Part shown: piece after piece, positions 18,935 to 28,102 of the stretch
How positions within the stretch are numbered: the stretch's first letter is position 1
How the letters are laid out: each line of letters starts with the position of its first letter
Notes under the pieces: generated by a model
Databases searched by the model: none
What the model saw: the letters and a program-made list of their open reading frames with translations, nothing else
What the model was told of the DNA's origin: nothing
Position numbers and translations under genes: made by a program
Source: an uncultured Clostridia bacterium
GTDB taxonomy: Bacteria > Bacillota > Clostridia > TANB77 > CAG-508
DNA: 64,000 bases
NCBI GenBank assembly: GCA_948678575.1
Contig: CAPPGO010000004.1
Span: 1-64,000, forward strand
Reading direction: 5' to 3'

Positions 18935-18971
18935 ATTATTTACCTCCTTATATTCTTTGTTTTATTTAGTA

Positions 18972-19346
18972 TTATCTTTTTGATTTGAATATATACTGTT
19001 TAAAAAATGTAAAAATTTCAAAAATTGCTATACCAATCAAAAAAATTCCAAAATACTTTTTTAAAGAATCCGAATTTATTTTTATTGCCATTAAACTTCC
19101 AGCAATAGCTCCAAAAACACCACTTATAATAACTTTTTTCGAAACATCATAATCAATATTTTTATTTTTTATATTCATATATATTGCTACAATAGATGTT
19201 GGCACAAAAAATATTAAATTAATTCCTTGAACTATATGTTGCTTAACATTTGAAAGCAACGAAAATAACAAAACTAATGTTACTCCTCCTCCCATTCCCA
19301 TAGATGCAACAATACCACTAATTACTCCAAACAAAATCTCTTTCAT
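18972..19346 (-). CDS. TSUP (TauE/SafE) half-permease, second subunit
   Basis: 124 residues with about four membrane helices and the glycine-rich opening ASMGMGGGVTLVLLF typical of each half of the TauE/SafE anion-exporter family. Full-length members are about 250 residues and contain two such halves. Here the halves are separate genes overlapping by four bases (ATGA), with no CGG codon or other sign of frameshift. They probably assemble as a heterodimer. The substrate is unknown, perhaps sulfite or an organosulfur anion. Confidence 0.78.
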   Translation of the reverse strand: MKEILFGVISGIVASMGMGGGVTLVLLFSLLSNVKQHIVQGINLIFFVPTSIVAIYMNIKNKNIDYDVSKKVIISGVFGAIAGSLMAIKINSDSLKKYFGIFLIGIAIFEIFTFFKQYIFKSKR

Positions 19347-19696
19347 AAAATCCTAATTCCCGAATACAATAAGAAAATAATAAAGAAAATCTTTAAATAT
19401 TTTTTATCAATTTTCATAAGTAATTTACTTCCAATAAAAGCTCCTATAATTCCTCCCATTGCACATTTTAATCCCAAATTGTAATCTACATATTTTTTAC
19501 CAAAATAAAAAATACTACTAGTTACTACAAAAAATACTATGCAAAAAACAGATGTACCTCTCGCCTTTACTTCATCAAGTTTCAAAATATGTGTAAAAAA
19601 AGGAACTAATAACATTCCACCACCACTACTAAAAAATCCACTAATAGTTCCTGCTAAAAAGCTTATAATTATTATTTTCAAACTATCTTTTTTCAT
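19343..19696 (-). CDS. TSUP (TauE/SafE) half-permease, first subunit
   Basis: 117 residues with about four membrane helices; motif GTISGFFSSGGGMLLVPFF near the N-terminus is the first TSUP repeat, followed by KARGTSVF and GGIIGAFIGSKL. It is paired with the downstream half at 18972-19346. Both halves begin with their own glycine-rich motif, so each is a complete repeat unit and not a broken piece. The arrangement implies translational coupling and equal amounts. Confidence 0.78.
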   Translation of the reverse strand: MKKDSLKIIIISFLAGTISGFFSSGGGMLLVPFFTHILKLDEVKARGTSVFCIVFFVVTSSIFYFGKKYVDYNLGLKCAMGGIIGAFIGSKLLMKIDKKYLKIFFIIFLLYSGIRIL

Positions 19697-19754
19697 ATTT
19701 TTATTTTTTACTTATAAAAATTTTTTATTCAAAAATCAGCATTTTTTCTATCAT

Positions 19755-19783
19755 TTGCTTTTTTATGTAAACAATGGTATAAT
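19755..19783 (+). promoter_or_regulatory. Promoter of cassette gene A
   Basis: TTGCTT (19755-19760), 17 bases, TATAAT (19778-19783). The bases AATGGTATAATATA around the -10 recur at the promoter of cassette gene C. Confidence 0.75.
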
Positions 19784-19826
19784 ATAAATTGAAACACATT
19801 AACCCTAGCACTTAGGAGGTTTTAGA

Positions 19827-20243
19827 ATGAAAAAATTTGAAAGCAAACAGTTTTATGTATGGGGAACAACAGGCAACTATCCTGAAATTGGCGAATTTGT
19901 TCGGTACTTTGTAACAAAAAAAGAACCGGATGGCGGGATGAGCAATCTGAATCCTGACGCTCGCATAGGATGTTTTGAATCCACTGAATCAGCACAGTAC
20001 GACAACGCAAATGTCTTTTCTCATGACATTCCAGAAGAAATCTTCGGCGAAGTATTCATGGCATATCAGCAATATCTGAAAATGCCCGTGTACTTTTGGA
20101 ACGATGATCCTGAACTGAGAGATGGTCAGCGGAATGAACTTCTGGGAATTGGAGCAAAATTCTGTCGGGATGAGCAGAGAGAAACCCGTTGGTTTGACAA
20201 GGAAGATTGCTGGGTATACAAGCTCGGCGAACACTCTAAATAA
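19827..20243 (+). CDS. Orphan protein, foreign-looking cassette gene A
   Basis: 138 residues, acidic and aromatic, with no signal peptide or membrane segment (opening MKKFESKQFYVWGTTGNYPE). I do not recognise the family. Base composition is clearly richer in G+C than in neighbours, with codons rare elsewhere such as CTG, GGC, CGC and three in-frame CGG (19902, 20130, 20166). It has its own promoter, an AGGAGG ribosome binding site and a 15-pair terminator. It lies alone between a leftward TSUP operon and rarA. This self-contained unit looks acquired by transfer, like a phage moron. Confidence 0.7.
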   Translation: MKKFESKQFYVWGTTGNYPEIGEFVRYFVTKKEPDGGMSNLNPDARIGCFESTESAQYDNANVFSHDIPEEIFGEVFMAYQQYLKMPVYFWNDDPELRDGQRNELLGIGAKFCRDEQRETRWFDKEDCWVYKLGEHSK

Positions 20244-20280
20244 CCACATAATAATTAATGACTATTGCTGAAAAAGTTTC

Positions 20281-20320
20281 AACAGAAGAGGACCCTACTG
20301 GGTCCTCTTCTGTTTTATTT
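20281..20320 (+). terminator. Terminator of cassette gene A
   Basis: A 15-base perfect stem (AACAGAAGAGGACCC with GGGTCCTCTTCTGTT) and a TACT loop followed by T-rich sequence. It abuts the end of the convergent rarA gene. Confidence 0.88.
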
Positions 20321-20321
20321 T

Positions 20322-21563
20322 TTATTCAACTGTGTCATCTTTTATATAATATTTTGTACCTAACATTTCATCTGGCAAGTATTGTTGTTCAACAACATGA
20401 CCTGGATAATCATGTGGATATTTATATCCTTCTCCATATCCAAATTGTTCCATTCCCTGTGCTACTGCATTTCTAATATGCATTGGTATAGTTCCAGTAT
20501 TTTTATTAGCCACATCATCTAAGGCTCTATTTATTCCTAAATAAGTCGCATTAGATTTTTTTGAAGTTGCATTATATACAGCTGCTTCTGCCAAAATAAG
20601 CTTTGCCTCTGGCATACCAACCATAGTTACTGCTTGCATTGCAGAAGTTGCAACTACTAACGCATTTGGATTTGCCATTCCAACATCTTCTGCTGCACTA
20701 ATAACAATGCGTCTTGCTAAAAATACTGGATCTTCTCCTGCATTTAAAGCTCGAGCTAAATAAAATAATGATGCATCTGGATCACTTCCACGCATAGATT
20801 TTATAAAAGCACTAATATTATCATAATGGCTATCGCCAGATTTATCAAACATTGCTTTTCTTTTATTTAAAGATTGAGCTGCTACTTCATTTGTTATTTC
20901 TATTACTCCATCTGTATTCATTTTAGTTGTTAAAACAGCAACTTCTATTCCATTTAACGCTGTTCTGACATCTCCATTTGAAAGGTCTGCTATTGTTTCA
21001 ATTGTTTCATCAGAAATTTTAATAGCATAATTTCCTAAACCATCTTTACTTGTAATTGCGTTTTTTATTATTTTAACTATATCTTCTTTTTGCAATGGTT
21101 CTAATTTTATAACCATTGACCTTGATATAAGAGCTTTATTCACTTCAAAGTATGGATTTTCTGTTGTAGCTCCAATTAAAATAACAGTTCCATCTTCAAC
21201 AAATGGTAATAAAGCATCCTGTTGTAATTTATTAAAGCGATGAATTTCATCTATAAATAGTACACACTTTCCACTTGGATTTAAAAGTGGATTATCTGCC
21301 TCTTCTATTGCCTTTTTTATATCACTAACCCCAGAAGTTACAGCATTAATTTTAGTAAACTTATATTTTGTTGTTTCACTTATTACTTTTGCTAATGATG
21401 TTTTACCACATCCAGGTGGTCCCCATAAAATAATACTTGATAATCTATCTGCTTTTATTGTTCTATATAATAATTTATCTTTTCCTACAATATGCTCTTG
21501 ACCTACAAATTCTTCCAATGTTTTAGGTCTTACACGATATGCCAATGGTTTATTTGCATCCAT
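20322..21563 (-). CDS. rarA: Replication-associated recombination protein A (AAA+ ATPase)
   Basis: 413 residues. Walker [17 protein letters not shown] near residue 47, Walker [18 protein letters not shown] near 98, sensor motifs ([19 protein letters not shown]), and the C-terminal tetramerisation domain with [12 protein letters not shown]. RarA/MgsA acts at stalled or collapsed forks, together with SSB. ruvA lies 13 bases upstream on the same strand, so a replication-repair operon is likely. Confidence 0.93.
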   Translation of the reverse strand: MDANKPLAYRVRPKTLEEFVGQEHIVGKDKLLYRTIKADRLSSIILWGPPGCGKTSLAKVISETTKYKFTKINAVTSGVSDIKKAIEEADNPLLNPSGKCVLFIDEIHRFNKLQQDALLPFVEDGTVILIGATTENPYFEVNKALISRSMVIKLEPLQKEDIVKIIKNAITSKDGLGNYAIKISDETIETIADLSNGDVRTALNGIEVAVLTTKMNTDGVIEITNEVAAQSLNKRKAMFDKSGDSHYDNISAFIKSMRGSDPDASLFYLARALNAGEDPVFLARRIVISAAEDVGMANPNALVVATSAMQAVTMVGMPEAKLILAEAAVYNATSKKSNATYLGINRALDDVANKNTGTIPMHIRNAVAQGMEQFGYGEGYKYPHDYPGHVVEQQYLPDEMLGTKYYIKDDTVE

Positions 21564-21576
21564 AAAAAACTCCTAC

Positions 21577-22182
21577 TTAATTATTTGATAAATATTTTAA
21601 TCCTTCTTTTATAATATCTTGTGTTGTTTTTTCTGATAAATCTAATTCAGATAAAACTTTTTCTATATCTTTTTTAGAATATCCTAAAATTTGAAGTGCT
21701 GCAATAGCTTCATCAGATTCATTTGTTTTAGATACAAAAGTTGTAGTAACTTCTTCATTAGAACTTTCAGCAATTTCGTCATTTTTCAACTTATCTTTTA
21801 ATTCTAAAATAATTCTCTGTGCTGTTTTAGCACCAACTCCTGGTACTTTCTTTAAAGATGTTACATCATCTGAAATTATTGCCATTGCAAAATCTGATGG
21901 ACTAATTGCTGATAACATTGATATAGCAGATTTTGCTCCAACACCACTTACAGAAATAAGAAGTTCAAACATTTTAAGTTCTTCTTTTGTTGAAAAACCA
22001 TATAAACTAATATTATCTTCTCGTACATAATAATATGTATGTACTTTAACTATATTTCCTGTTTCACCAAGTCCTGCCATTGCCATATTAGACATAAATA
22101 TTTTATATCCTATTCCACCAACATCTATAACTACATAATTATTACCTTTTTCTTCAAATACTCCTTTTATATATGCAAACAT
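21577..22182 (-). CDS. ruvA: Holliday junction helicase subunit RuvA
   Basis: 201 residues in three domains: N-terminal OB fold (MFAYIKGVFEEKGNNYVVID), helix-hairpin-helix domain (FELLISVSGVGAKSAISML and KVPGVGAKTAQRIILELKD) and the mobile C-terminal RuvB-binding domain (EAIAALQILGYSKKDIEKVL). It binds four-way junctions. ruvB is not adjacent; rarA follows instead. Confidence 0.93.
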   Translation of the reverse strand: MFAYIKGVFEEKGNNYVVIDVGGIGYKIFMSNMAMAGLGETGNIVKVHTYYYVREDNISLYGFSTKEELKMFELLISVSGVGAKSAISMLSAISPSDFAMAIISDDVTSLKKVPGVGAKTAQRIILELKDKLKNDEIAESSNEEVTTTFVSKTNESDEAIAALQILGYSKKDIEKVLSELDLSEKTTQDIIKEGLKYLSNN

Positions 22183-22270
22183 TTTTGCTTTCCTTTCTTG
22201 CGAACATTTTTTTGTTTTATTTTATCATAAAAAATTTTTTTTGCAATACTTTTTTGAAAAAATTCTTTCC

Positions 22271-22299
22271 TTGTTTTCCACCTAAAAATATGATATAAT
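22271..22299 (+). promoter_or_regulatory. Promoter of the M20-type hydrolase gene
   Basis: TTGTTT (22271-22276), 17 bases, TATAAT (22294-22299). The leader to the ATG at 22340 is about 35 bases. Confidence 0.65.
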
Positions 22300-22339
22300 T
22301 TTGGGTATCTTATTAATAAATTTAGAAAGGAGTTATAAT

Positions 22340-23965
22340 ATGTCTATTATAAATATTGACGATTTTTTCGATTTTGACAACCATCATCCTATTAATCGTA
22401 TCGCATATACCGAAGAAGATGCAAAATATAAATTAAAATGTATGAAAGCAATGCAAGATTCAGGCATGAAAATTTTCATAGATAATGCAGGAAATATTGC
22501 AGGAGAATTTCCTGGTCAATATTCTAAAAATAAAAATTTCGTTATGGGTTCACATACAGATTCCGTTTTAAATGGTGGTCAATTTGATGGTCCGATTGGT
22601 GTCTATATGTCATTAAAAGCTGCTGAAAATTACAAAAACTCACTAAATGGAAGTCAATATGGCAATATGAAAACAGTAATATATGCTTGCGAAGAATCTA
22701 CTCGTTTTAGTACAGCATGTATAGGAAGCTATTATTTAAATGGTGCTTTCTCAGAAGAGTATCTTAGCACTCTACAAGATAAAAATGGCATTTCCTTTAA
22801 TGAAGCTGTTGCAGAGTACAAAGACTATATATTCTCTCATTTAGCAGAATATGGTATAGATTTAGATAATGTAGAATTAGTAGATAAAGTTATTTCGCCA
22901 GAAGAAATTTCAGAAGCCATAGAATCTCATATTGAACAATCAGAAATTTTATTTGATTCAAATAATTCTATTGGAATTATAGACTCTATTGGAAAACCAG
23001 TACGTGGACAAATTGATGTTCATGGAAAAGATAGTATTGTAACTTCCGCAAAAATAATAAATGAATTAACCGAATTTGCAAAAGATTCAAAATCTGGCAG
23101 TAATGAAGAGGCTGTTAGAATTACAGTTCCAAAATTTAATACAATAGATTCAGAAACAAATCAAAAAAATATACAAGGTAATCTATTTTTAGTATATGCA
23201 CAAGGTGAAAATAATCATTCTGGTGCTACTCCTATGGATTCCAGAAAAGATTCAGTTCTAGGTCTTTCAAAACTAATCTTAGGATTAGATGAGTTTAGAA
23301 AGTCAAATCCAGAAGCTAAAATTGATTTTCTTGGAACTATTACTCCAAAATGGGGTGCTAATCAAATTCAAGACAAAACTTATTTAGTTATGCAAGTTGA
23401 ACCTGAAACTTATAATCCCATAATTCAAGCCTATGCTGAGGATTTAGGAAAAGAAAACAACATTACTTTTGATTTGCTTAATTTTAATAAAGCTGTTGTA
23501 CCAGAAGATTTACATACTGAACTTTTTGTTGATATTAGACAACAATATCCTGTAACACCAGAAGAAACAAAAGATAATTTGTTTAATATTCTAAAAGATG
23601 TTCAAACAAAACACTCTGATGGGAAAAACAGTATTGGTTTTTATGTTACATCTGAGGGAACTCCTGTAAAAACATCTACTGAACTTTTAGAAAATGTAAA
23701 ACAAATTTGTGAAGATAAAAATTATCCATGCCAAATTATGCATTCTTGGCCTGGACACGATTTAGCTTGTATATTAGATCCTAATAACACTACTGGTAAA
23801 AGAATTTTATTTTTCATTCCTTCACAAGGTGGAAGTCATAATCCAAAAGAAACAACTACACGAGAAGCTGTTGAAATTGGTACTGATGTATTTTGTACAT
23901 TAGTTAATGGAAGAATGAACAAAATTAAAGAAGAATATGAAAAAGAAGCGGTTTTAGAGAAGTAA
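22340..23965 (+). CDS. M20-family amidohydrolase (allantoate/N-carbamoyl amino acid hydrolase type)
   Basis: 541 residues from the ATG with GAAAGGAG upstream. Two-metal site motifs: MGSHTDSV, GGQFDGPIGVYMSLKA, EESTRFSTACIGS, a dimerisation insert with NNHSGATPMDSRKDS, and the C-terminal HSWPGHDLACIL and GGSHNPKE. The family hydrolyses carbamoyl or ureido amides in purine or pyrimidine catabolism. At 541 residues it is over 100 longer than the usual 410 or so, the extra length lying mainly between residues 150 and 290. The substrate is uncertain. It is a single-gene unit. Confidence 0.78.
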   Translation: MSIINIDDFFDFDNHHPINRIAYTEEDAKYKLKCMKAMQDSGMKIFIDNAGNIAGEFPGQYSKNKNFVMGSHTDSVLNGGQFDGPIGVYMSLKAAENYKNSLNGSQYGNMKTVIYACEESTRFSTACIGSYYLNGAFSEEYLSTLQDKNGISFNEAVAEYKDYIFSHLAEYGIDLDNVELVDKVISPEEISEAIESHIEQSEILFDSNNSIGIIDSIGKPVRGQIDVHGKDSIVTSAKIINELTEFAKDSKSGSNEEAVRITVPKFNTIDSETNQKNIQGNLFLVYAQGENNHSGATPMDSRKDSVLGLSKLILGLDEFRKSNPEAKIDFLGTITPKWGANQIQDKTYLVMQVEPETYNPIIQAYAEDLGKENNITFDLLNFNKAVVPEDLHTELFVDIRQQYPVTPEETKDNLFNILKDVQTKHSDGKNSIGFYVTSEGTPVKTSTELLENVKQICEDKNYPCQIMHSWPGHDLACILDPNNTTGKRILFFIPSQGGSHNPKETTTREAVEIGTDVFCTLVNGRMNKIKEEYEKEAVLEK

Positions 23966-23978
23966 ACCGCTTCTTTTT
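23945..23978 (+). terminator. Terminator overlapping the hydrolase stop codon
   Basis: GAAGCGGTTT (23945-23954) pairs with AAACCGCTTC (23964-23973), followed by TTTTT. The stop codon lies inside the hairpin. Confidence 0.88.
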
Positions 23979-24012
23979 ATAATACACTTTTGCTTACATT
24001 TCGTTCAAACAC

Positions 24013-24921
24013 CTACGCATCTGTTACAGATAATAATAAGATACCTAAAATAACAGTTCCTATTGCTAAATATTGTTTCGGTAATAATTTTTCTTTTAAG
24101 AAAATTCTTGAAAGAATTACTGATACTACACAAACAGATGAAATAATTGGTGCTGCAATTATCGCCACTCCACTCATAGCATACACATAAGTAAATTGTC
24201 CTGCTGTTTCACAAATCGCTGCAAGCCATTTATCCTTTTGATGTTGCAAATCTAACTTTTCCCTTTTTATTATCATAAACAAAGATAATATTAATGCTAC
24301 AATTCCAAATGTTAATTCATAAGAAGTATTTGCAACTAATTCAATATTCTCTTCTGTAATTCCAACAAGTGGTGAAGTTTCTAATTCTAAATAATATGCA
24401 TCTAAAAATGTTCCAGAAGCATCAAATATAGCATATAAAAATGGCATCATAAATGCGATTATAGCTAATTTCTTTCCTATTTTCTTTTTTCTACCATTTT
24501 CATCTTTTGCTTCAAACAAACTAAGTAAAACAATTCCCACAATTACTAAAACAACTCCAATTAAAGCAACTATACTTATAGACTGTTTTAATATAAAGAA
24601 GCATAATAAAGCCGTTATTGCTCCTGATGTGTTTTCTATTGGATCAGATATAGATTCTTCTATAAATCTCATACCAAAAAATGAAAACGTCATTGAAATT
24701 ATATAACAAAATGATACTGGAAAATATTTTATTATATTAATAAAATTATAATCAATATTTTGTGTTAGTAAAACATAAATTGCATGAATTGTCATTACAA
24801 ATCCAACACATATACATATTTTTAAATGACTATATTTTTCATCTGGATTAGCACCTTTTTTATAAAATAATTCTGCTAATCCCCAAATTAATGTTGTAAT
24901 TATTGCACATATAAACCACAT
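24013..24921 (-). CDS. EamA/DMT-family membrane transporter
   Basis: 302 residues with about ten membrane helices in two similar halves, as in EamA transporters (GFVMTIHAIYVLL in the first half, CETAGQFTYVYAMSGVAI in the second). A charged loop (EAKDENGRKKKIGKK) separates the halves. It lies 19 bases downstream of the PLP-enzyme gene on the same strand, so it may export or import that enzyme's substrate or product. The substrate is unknown. Confidence 0.75.
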   Translation of the reverse strand: MWFICAIITTLIWGLAELFYKKGANPDEKYSHLKICICVGFVMTIHAIYVLLTQNIDYNFINIIKYFPVSFCYIISMTFSFFGMRFIEESISDPIENTSGAITALLCFFILKQSISIVALIGVVLVIVGIVLLSLFEAKDENGRKKKIGKKLAIIAFMMPFLYAIFDASGTFLDAYYLELETSPLVGITEENIELVANTSYELTFGIVALILSLFMIIKREKLDLQHQKDKWLAAICETAGQFTYVYAMSGVAIIAAPIISSVCVVSVILSRIFLKEKLLPKQYLAIGTVILGILLLSVTDA

Positions 24922-24940
24922 TTTTTAATCCCCTTATTTC

Positions 24941-26194
24941 CTATTTTATCATATTTTCTATTGCTATCATTATTCCAAGTTTACCATATTCATAAGTTAA
25001 ACCACCTTGCATATAAGCTGTATATGGCTCACATAAAGGTCCATCGCAACTAAGTTCTATTGTAGCACCTGGTGTAAATGATCCACCTGCCATTACTTCT
25101 TTATGTGGATAGCCAGGCATATCATCTGGAACAGGCACAACATAACTTTCAATTGGAGATCCTAATTGAACACCTTGGCAGAATTTTACTAATTTTTCTT
25201 CTGATAATAAATCCATTGTTTGAATAATATCTGTTCTTTCTTCATCATATTTTGGACTAATTCTATCAAATCCAATTTTTTCTAGCATTCTACTTGCAAA
25301 AATCATTGATTTTAAAGTTGCTTTTACTACTGATGGTGACATAAATAAACCTTTATAGTATGACAAAAGTTGATTAAAATTAGCTCCTAAATCTTTTCCA
25401 ACACAAGGAGATGTAAGACATTCAGCAACAGAATTTACTAAATCTTTCTTTCCTACTACATAACCTCCTGATGTAGCAATTCCCCCTCCTAAATTTTTCA
25501 TAAGAGAACTTATACAAATATCTGCTCCTACTTCTGTTGGTTCTTTATCTTCTACAAATTCTCCATAACAATTGTCTACCATTACAATAACATTTTCATC
25601 AATATCTTTAATTGTTTTTATAACTTTTTCTATTTTAGAAATTGTCAAACTTTTTCTTTGTGCATATCCTCTTGATCTTTGAATTTCTATTAACTTAACA
25701 TTTCCTTGTTTTACTCTTTCTGCAATCTTTTCATAATCAAAATCATTATCAATTAAATCGATTTGTTCATATTTAATTCCATGTTTAATTAAAGAATTTT
25801 GACTATCTCCTGCTATACCAATTACACTTTTTAAAGTATCATAAGGTTCACCAGAAATACTTATCATTGTATCTCCATATTTTAAAAGTCCAAATAATGT
25901 AAGACTTAATGCATGAGTTCCTGACATAATTTGTGGTCTTACTAATGCATCTTCTGCATTAAATATTTGACTATATACTTTCTCTAATTTCTCTCTACCT
26001 GCATCATAATATCCATATCCTGTTACTTCAATAAAGTCTGTTGTTGAAACTTTATTGTCTTGAAACGCCTTTAAAACTTTGGCACTTGCTTTCATACAAT
26101 TTTCATCTAATTTTGCAAAAATATCTACTAATTCTTTTTCTACTTCTTTTGATACACTAATTACTTTTTCACTTATTCCTAGTTCTTCGTACAT
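24941..26194 (-). CDS. YnbB-type PLP enzyme (methionine gamma-lyase-like family)
   Basis: 417 residues of the Cys/Met-metabolism PLP fold. PQIMSGTHALSLTLFG is the cofactor phosphate region, VMVDNCYGEFVE carries the PLP Asp, and SSLMKNLGGGIATSGGYVVG carries the Schiff-base Lys. This family, often called aluminium resistance protein or methionine gamma-lyase family, is widespread in Firmicutes beside housekeeping genes. The true substrate is unknown. GGAGG precedes the ATG. A long leader with several hairpins lies upstream, and an EamA transporter follows. Confidence 0.78.
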   Translation of the reverse strand: MYEELGISEKVISVSKEVEKELVDIFAKLDENCMKASAKVLKAFQDNKVSTTDFIEVTGYGYYDAGREKLEKVYSQIFNAEDALVRPQIMSGTHALSLTLFGLLKYGDTMISISGEPYDTLKSVIGIAGDSQNSLIKHGIKYEQIDLIDNDFDYEKIAERVKQGNVKLIEIQRSRGYAQRKSLTISKIEKVIKTIKDIDENVIVMVDNCYGEFVEDKEPTEVGADICISSLMKNLGGGIATSGGYVVGKKDLVNSVAECLTSPCVGKDLGANFNQLLSYYKGLFMSPSVVKATLKSMIFASRMLEKIGFDRISPKYDEERTDIIQTMDLLSEEKLVKFCQGVQLGSPIESYVVPVPDDMPGYPHKEVMAGGSFTPGATIELSCDGPLCEPYTAYMQGGLTYEYGKLGIMIAIENMIK

Positions 26195-26347
26195 ACTAAT
26201 TCCTCCAATCTTTATTACGCAGAAAAATACACGCTTTTAGCGTGTATTCTTAGAAGTAACAGTTTTAAGTTACTTCTGATCGTGCGATTGCAAAACAATC
26301 TACGCATTAGGACATAAAAATCTTCAATTTCGATAATGTCCAATATC
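26195..26347 (-). promoter_or_regulatory. Leader with four tandem hairpins before the PLP-enzyme gene
   Basis: In the 153 bases between the cyclophilin stop and this gene the minus strand forms, in order: GGACAT/ATGTCC around a 20-base loop, GATTG/CAATC flanked by GCG/CGC, AGAAGTAAC/GTTACTTCT, and AATACACGC/GCGTGTATT followed by TTTTTC. The last is a good intrinsic terminator placed before the gene's ribosome binding site, so this may be an attenuator. No known riboswitch class was recognised. Confidence 0.45.
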
Positions 26348-27133
26348 CTATTTATATTCAGTAACTTCAATACTTTCTATAACTACATCTTCTAATGGTC
26401 TATCTTTTGTTTCTGAATTTTTGCTAGTAGCAACTCCTGCAATCCTATCAACTACATCCATACCTTCATATACTTGTCCAAACACTGTATATTGTAAGTA
26501 TAATGATAAATATCCACCTTGCTCTTTATATACATCTAATAATTTCTCTGGATAACCAGAAGATTTTAAATATGAAACTTGTGATTCATCATAATGTGCT
26601 TGTGTAATAAAGAATTGACTTCCTATACTATTTGGAAGGCTTGACATAGCCATACATAAAGAACCTCTATATGGTACTAGTTCATAGTCTAATTCTGTTC
26701 CAAAACCAGACCCCCAAATACTTTCACCACCCATACCTGTTCCTTCTGGGTCTCCACCTTGAATCATAAATTCATTTATAACTCTATGGAAAATAAGTCC
26801 ATCATAATATCCTTCTTTTGCATGTGTTACAAAATTTTCTACTGCCTTTGGTGCTTTATCTTTAAAAAATTTAACTTTCACATCTCCAAAGTTTTTAATA
26901 TGGAATATTGCTACTGTTTCACCAACTTCTGGCATTGCCATCTGCTTTTCACTAGCAGCTTTATAATCTATTGTATCTACTACTCTTTCTGAATTTTCAT
27001 TATTACTCACTGTATTTACCTCACTTTTTTTATTTTCTGTATTTGTTTCTTTATTATTAGAACAACCAGTAAGTACTAGTAACATTCCAAATAATAAAAT
27101 CACAATTAATATTAAATTTTTAAATAACTTCAC
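26348..27133 (-). CDS. Cyclophilin-type peptidyl-prolyl isomerase lipoprotein
   Basis: About 261 residues from a GTG at 27133, which has GGAGGG upstream and overlaps the preceding gene by 14 bases. A lipoprotein signal (hydrophobic helix ending LVLTGC) is followed by a linker and a cyclophilin domain: NFVTHAKEGYYDGLIFHRVI, MIQGGDPEGTGMGGES, MAMSSLPNSIGSQFFIT and VFGQVYEGMDVVDRIA. It should fold exported proteins at the membrane surface. A longer ORF starting upstream at 27178 is possible but has no better ribosome binding site. Confidence 0.85.
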   Translation of the reverse strand: MKLFKNLILIVILLFGMLLVLTGCSNNKETNTENKKSEVNTVSNNENSERVVDTIDYKAASEKQMAMPEVGETVAIFHIKNFGDVKVKFFKDKAPKAVENFVTHAKEGYYDGLIFHRVINEFMIQGGDPEGTGMGGESIWGSGFGTELDYELVPYRGSLCMAMSSLPNSIGSQFFITQAHYDESQVSYLKSSGYPEKLLDVYKEQGGYLSLYLQYTVFGQVYEGMDVVDRIAGVATSKNSETKDRPLEDVVIESIEVTEYK

Positions 27134-27362
27134 TTGTATCTGACCCTCCATCTGTTTTTTCACTATTTTCAGTAACAAATACTCTATGTAATCTCTCTAC
27201 TATCCAATCTACAATATTATCAAAAGTATTTTGAGTATCCTCATCTACTGAAACTGAAACACTATTTTCACTTGTTTCTGCTGTTATAGAGCAACCCGTT
27301 AATGAAATCAACATAAATAGTAATATTGATATTATAGCTAGAATTATAATTACTTTTTTCAT
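27120..27362 (-). CDS. Small lipoprotein
   Basis: 80 residues. The N-terminal hydrophobic helix ends in the lipobox LTGC (Cys about residue 24); the mature part is short, acidic and Ser/Thr-rich, with an amphipathic stretch FDNIVDWIVERLHRVF. Its 3' end overlaps the start of the cyclophilin lipoprotein, so the two are co-translated. The function is unknown; it may be a partner of the isomerase. Confidence 0.65.
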   Translation of the reverse strand: MKKVIIILAIISILLFMLISLTGCSITAETSENSVSVSVDEDTQNTFDNIVDWIVERLHRVFVTENSEKTDGGSDTSEVI

Positions 27363-27425
27363 ATCTTACCTCATCTAAAAATATATTTTTATCATATACT
27401 ATTTTTCAATAAAAATAAAGCTTTT

Positions 27426-27923
27426 TTAATCAAAATATGAACTTATTTCTTCTAAATTATCAAAATTACCTTGTCTAAAAATGTCATAAGCTACAATTGC
27501 AACAGAATTAGATAAATTTAAAGAGCGTAACCCTTCTCTCATTGGAATTCTTATTGTTTTGTCAATATACTTTTGCAATATATCTTCTGGCAATCCTTTT
27601 GTTTCTTTTCCAAACAATGCAAAAACTTCTTCCATTTCTGAAAAATTCGGTTCGCTATACACATGTTTTCCCTTAGTTGTAACAAAATACATATTATTTT
27701 CTTCTGGTTTATATTTTTCTAAAAATGATTTAAAATTAATATGTTCCTCAATTTCTAACTTATCCCAATAATCTAAACCTGCTCTTTTTACTTGTTTTTC
27801 TGAAATTGAAAAACCTAATGGATAAACTAAGTGAAGCTTAGCTCCAAGTGCTGCACAAGTACGAGCAATATTTCCTGTATTTTGAGGTATTTCTGGTTCT
27901 ACTAAAACTATGTTTAATTTCAT
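27426..27923 (-). CDS. trmL: tRNA (cytidine(34)-2'-O)-methyltransferase, SPOUT family
   Basis: 165 residues. PEIPQNTGNIARTCAALG at the N-terminus, FGKETKGLPEDIL in the middle, and RSLNLSNSVAIVAYDIFRQ at the end form the trefoil-knot SAM site of the TrmL subgroup. It 2'-O-methylates the wobble base of certain leucine tRNAs. The gene is likely monocistronic. No oddities were seen. Confidence 0.9.
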   Translation of the reverse strand: MKLNIVLVEPEIPQNTGNIARTCAALGAKLHLVYPLGFSISEKQVKRAGLDYWDKLEIEEHINFKSFLEKYKPEENNMYFVTTKGKHVYSEPNFSEMEEVFALFGKETKGLPEDILQKYIDKTIRIPMREGLRSLNLSNSVAIVAYDIFRQGNFDNLEEISSYFD

Positions 27924-28039
27924 TCTAATTCCCCTTTAAAAATTTCTCCAATTATTATATATGATTTTTTGGAATTTTACAACATTTCTTAATATTAATT
28001 TAATAGCATATTTTGTATGTGAAAATTCAATGTATTTGC

Positions 28040-28068
28040 TTGACTATCTTAGAAAAATAATATATTAT
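28040..28068 (+). promoter_or_regulatory. Promoter of clpE-like gene
   Basis: TTGACT (28040-28045), 17 bases, TATTAT (28063-28068). I looked for a CtsR operator (tandem GGTCAAA heptads) and did not find one. Confidence 0.6.
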
Positions 28069-28102
28069 ATGAAATATTATATAAAAAGGAGAAATTTACT
28101 TT

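Noticed and set aside
18972..19696. Split TSUP genes as another frameshift
   Set aside because: Each half starts with its own TSUP motif and the ATGA overlap is usual. TTCGGG occurs near the junction, but in frame it reads TCG GGA, so CGG is not a codon there.
19827..20320. Cassettes A to E as an integron with attC sites
   Set aside because: They are scattered over 36 kb, each has its own promoter, and the hairpins are plain terminators with T-tracts. No integrase or repeated attC-like core is seen.
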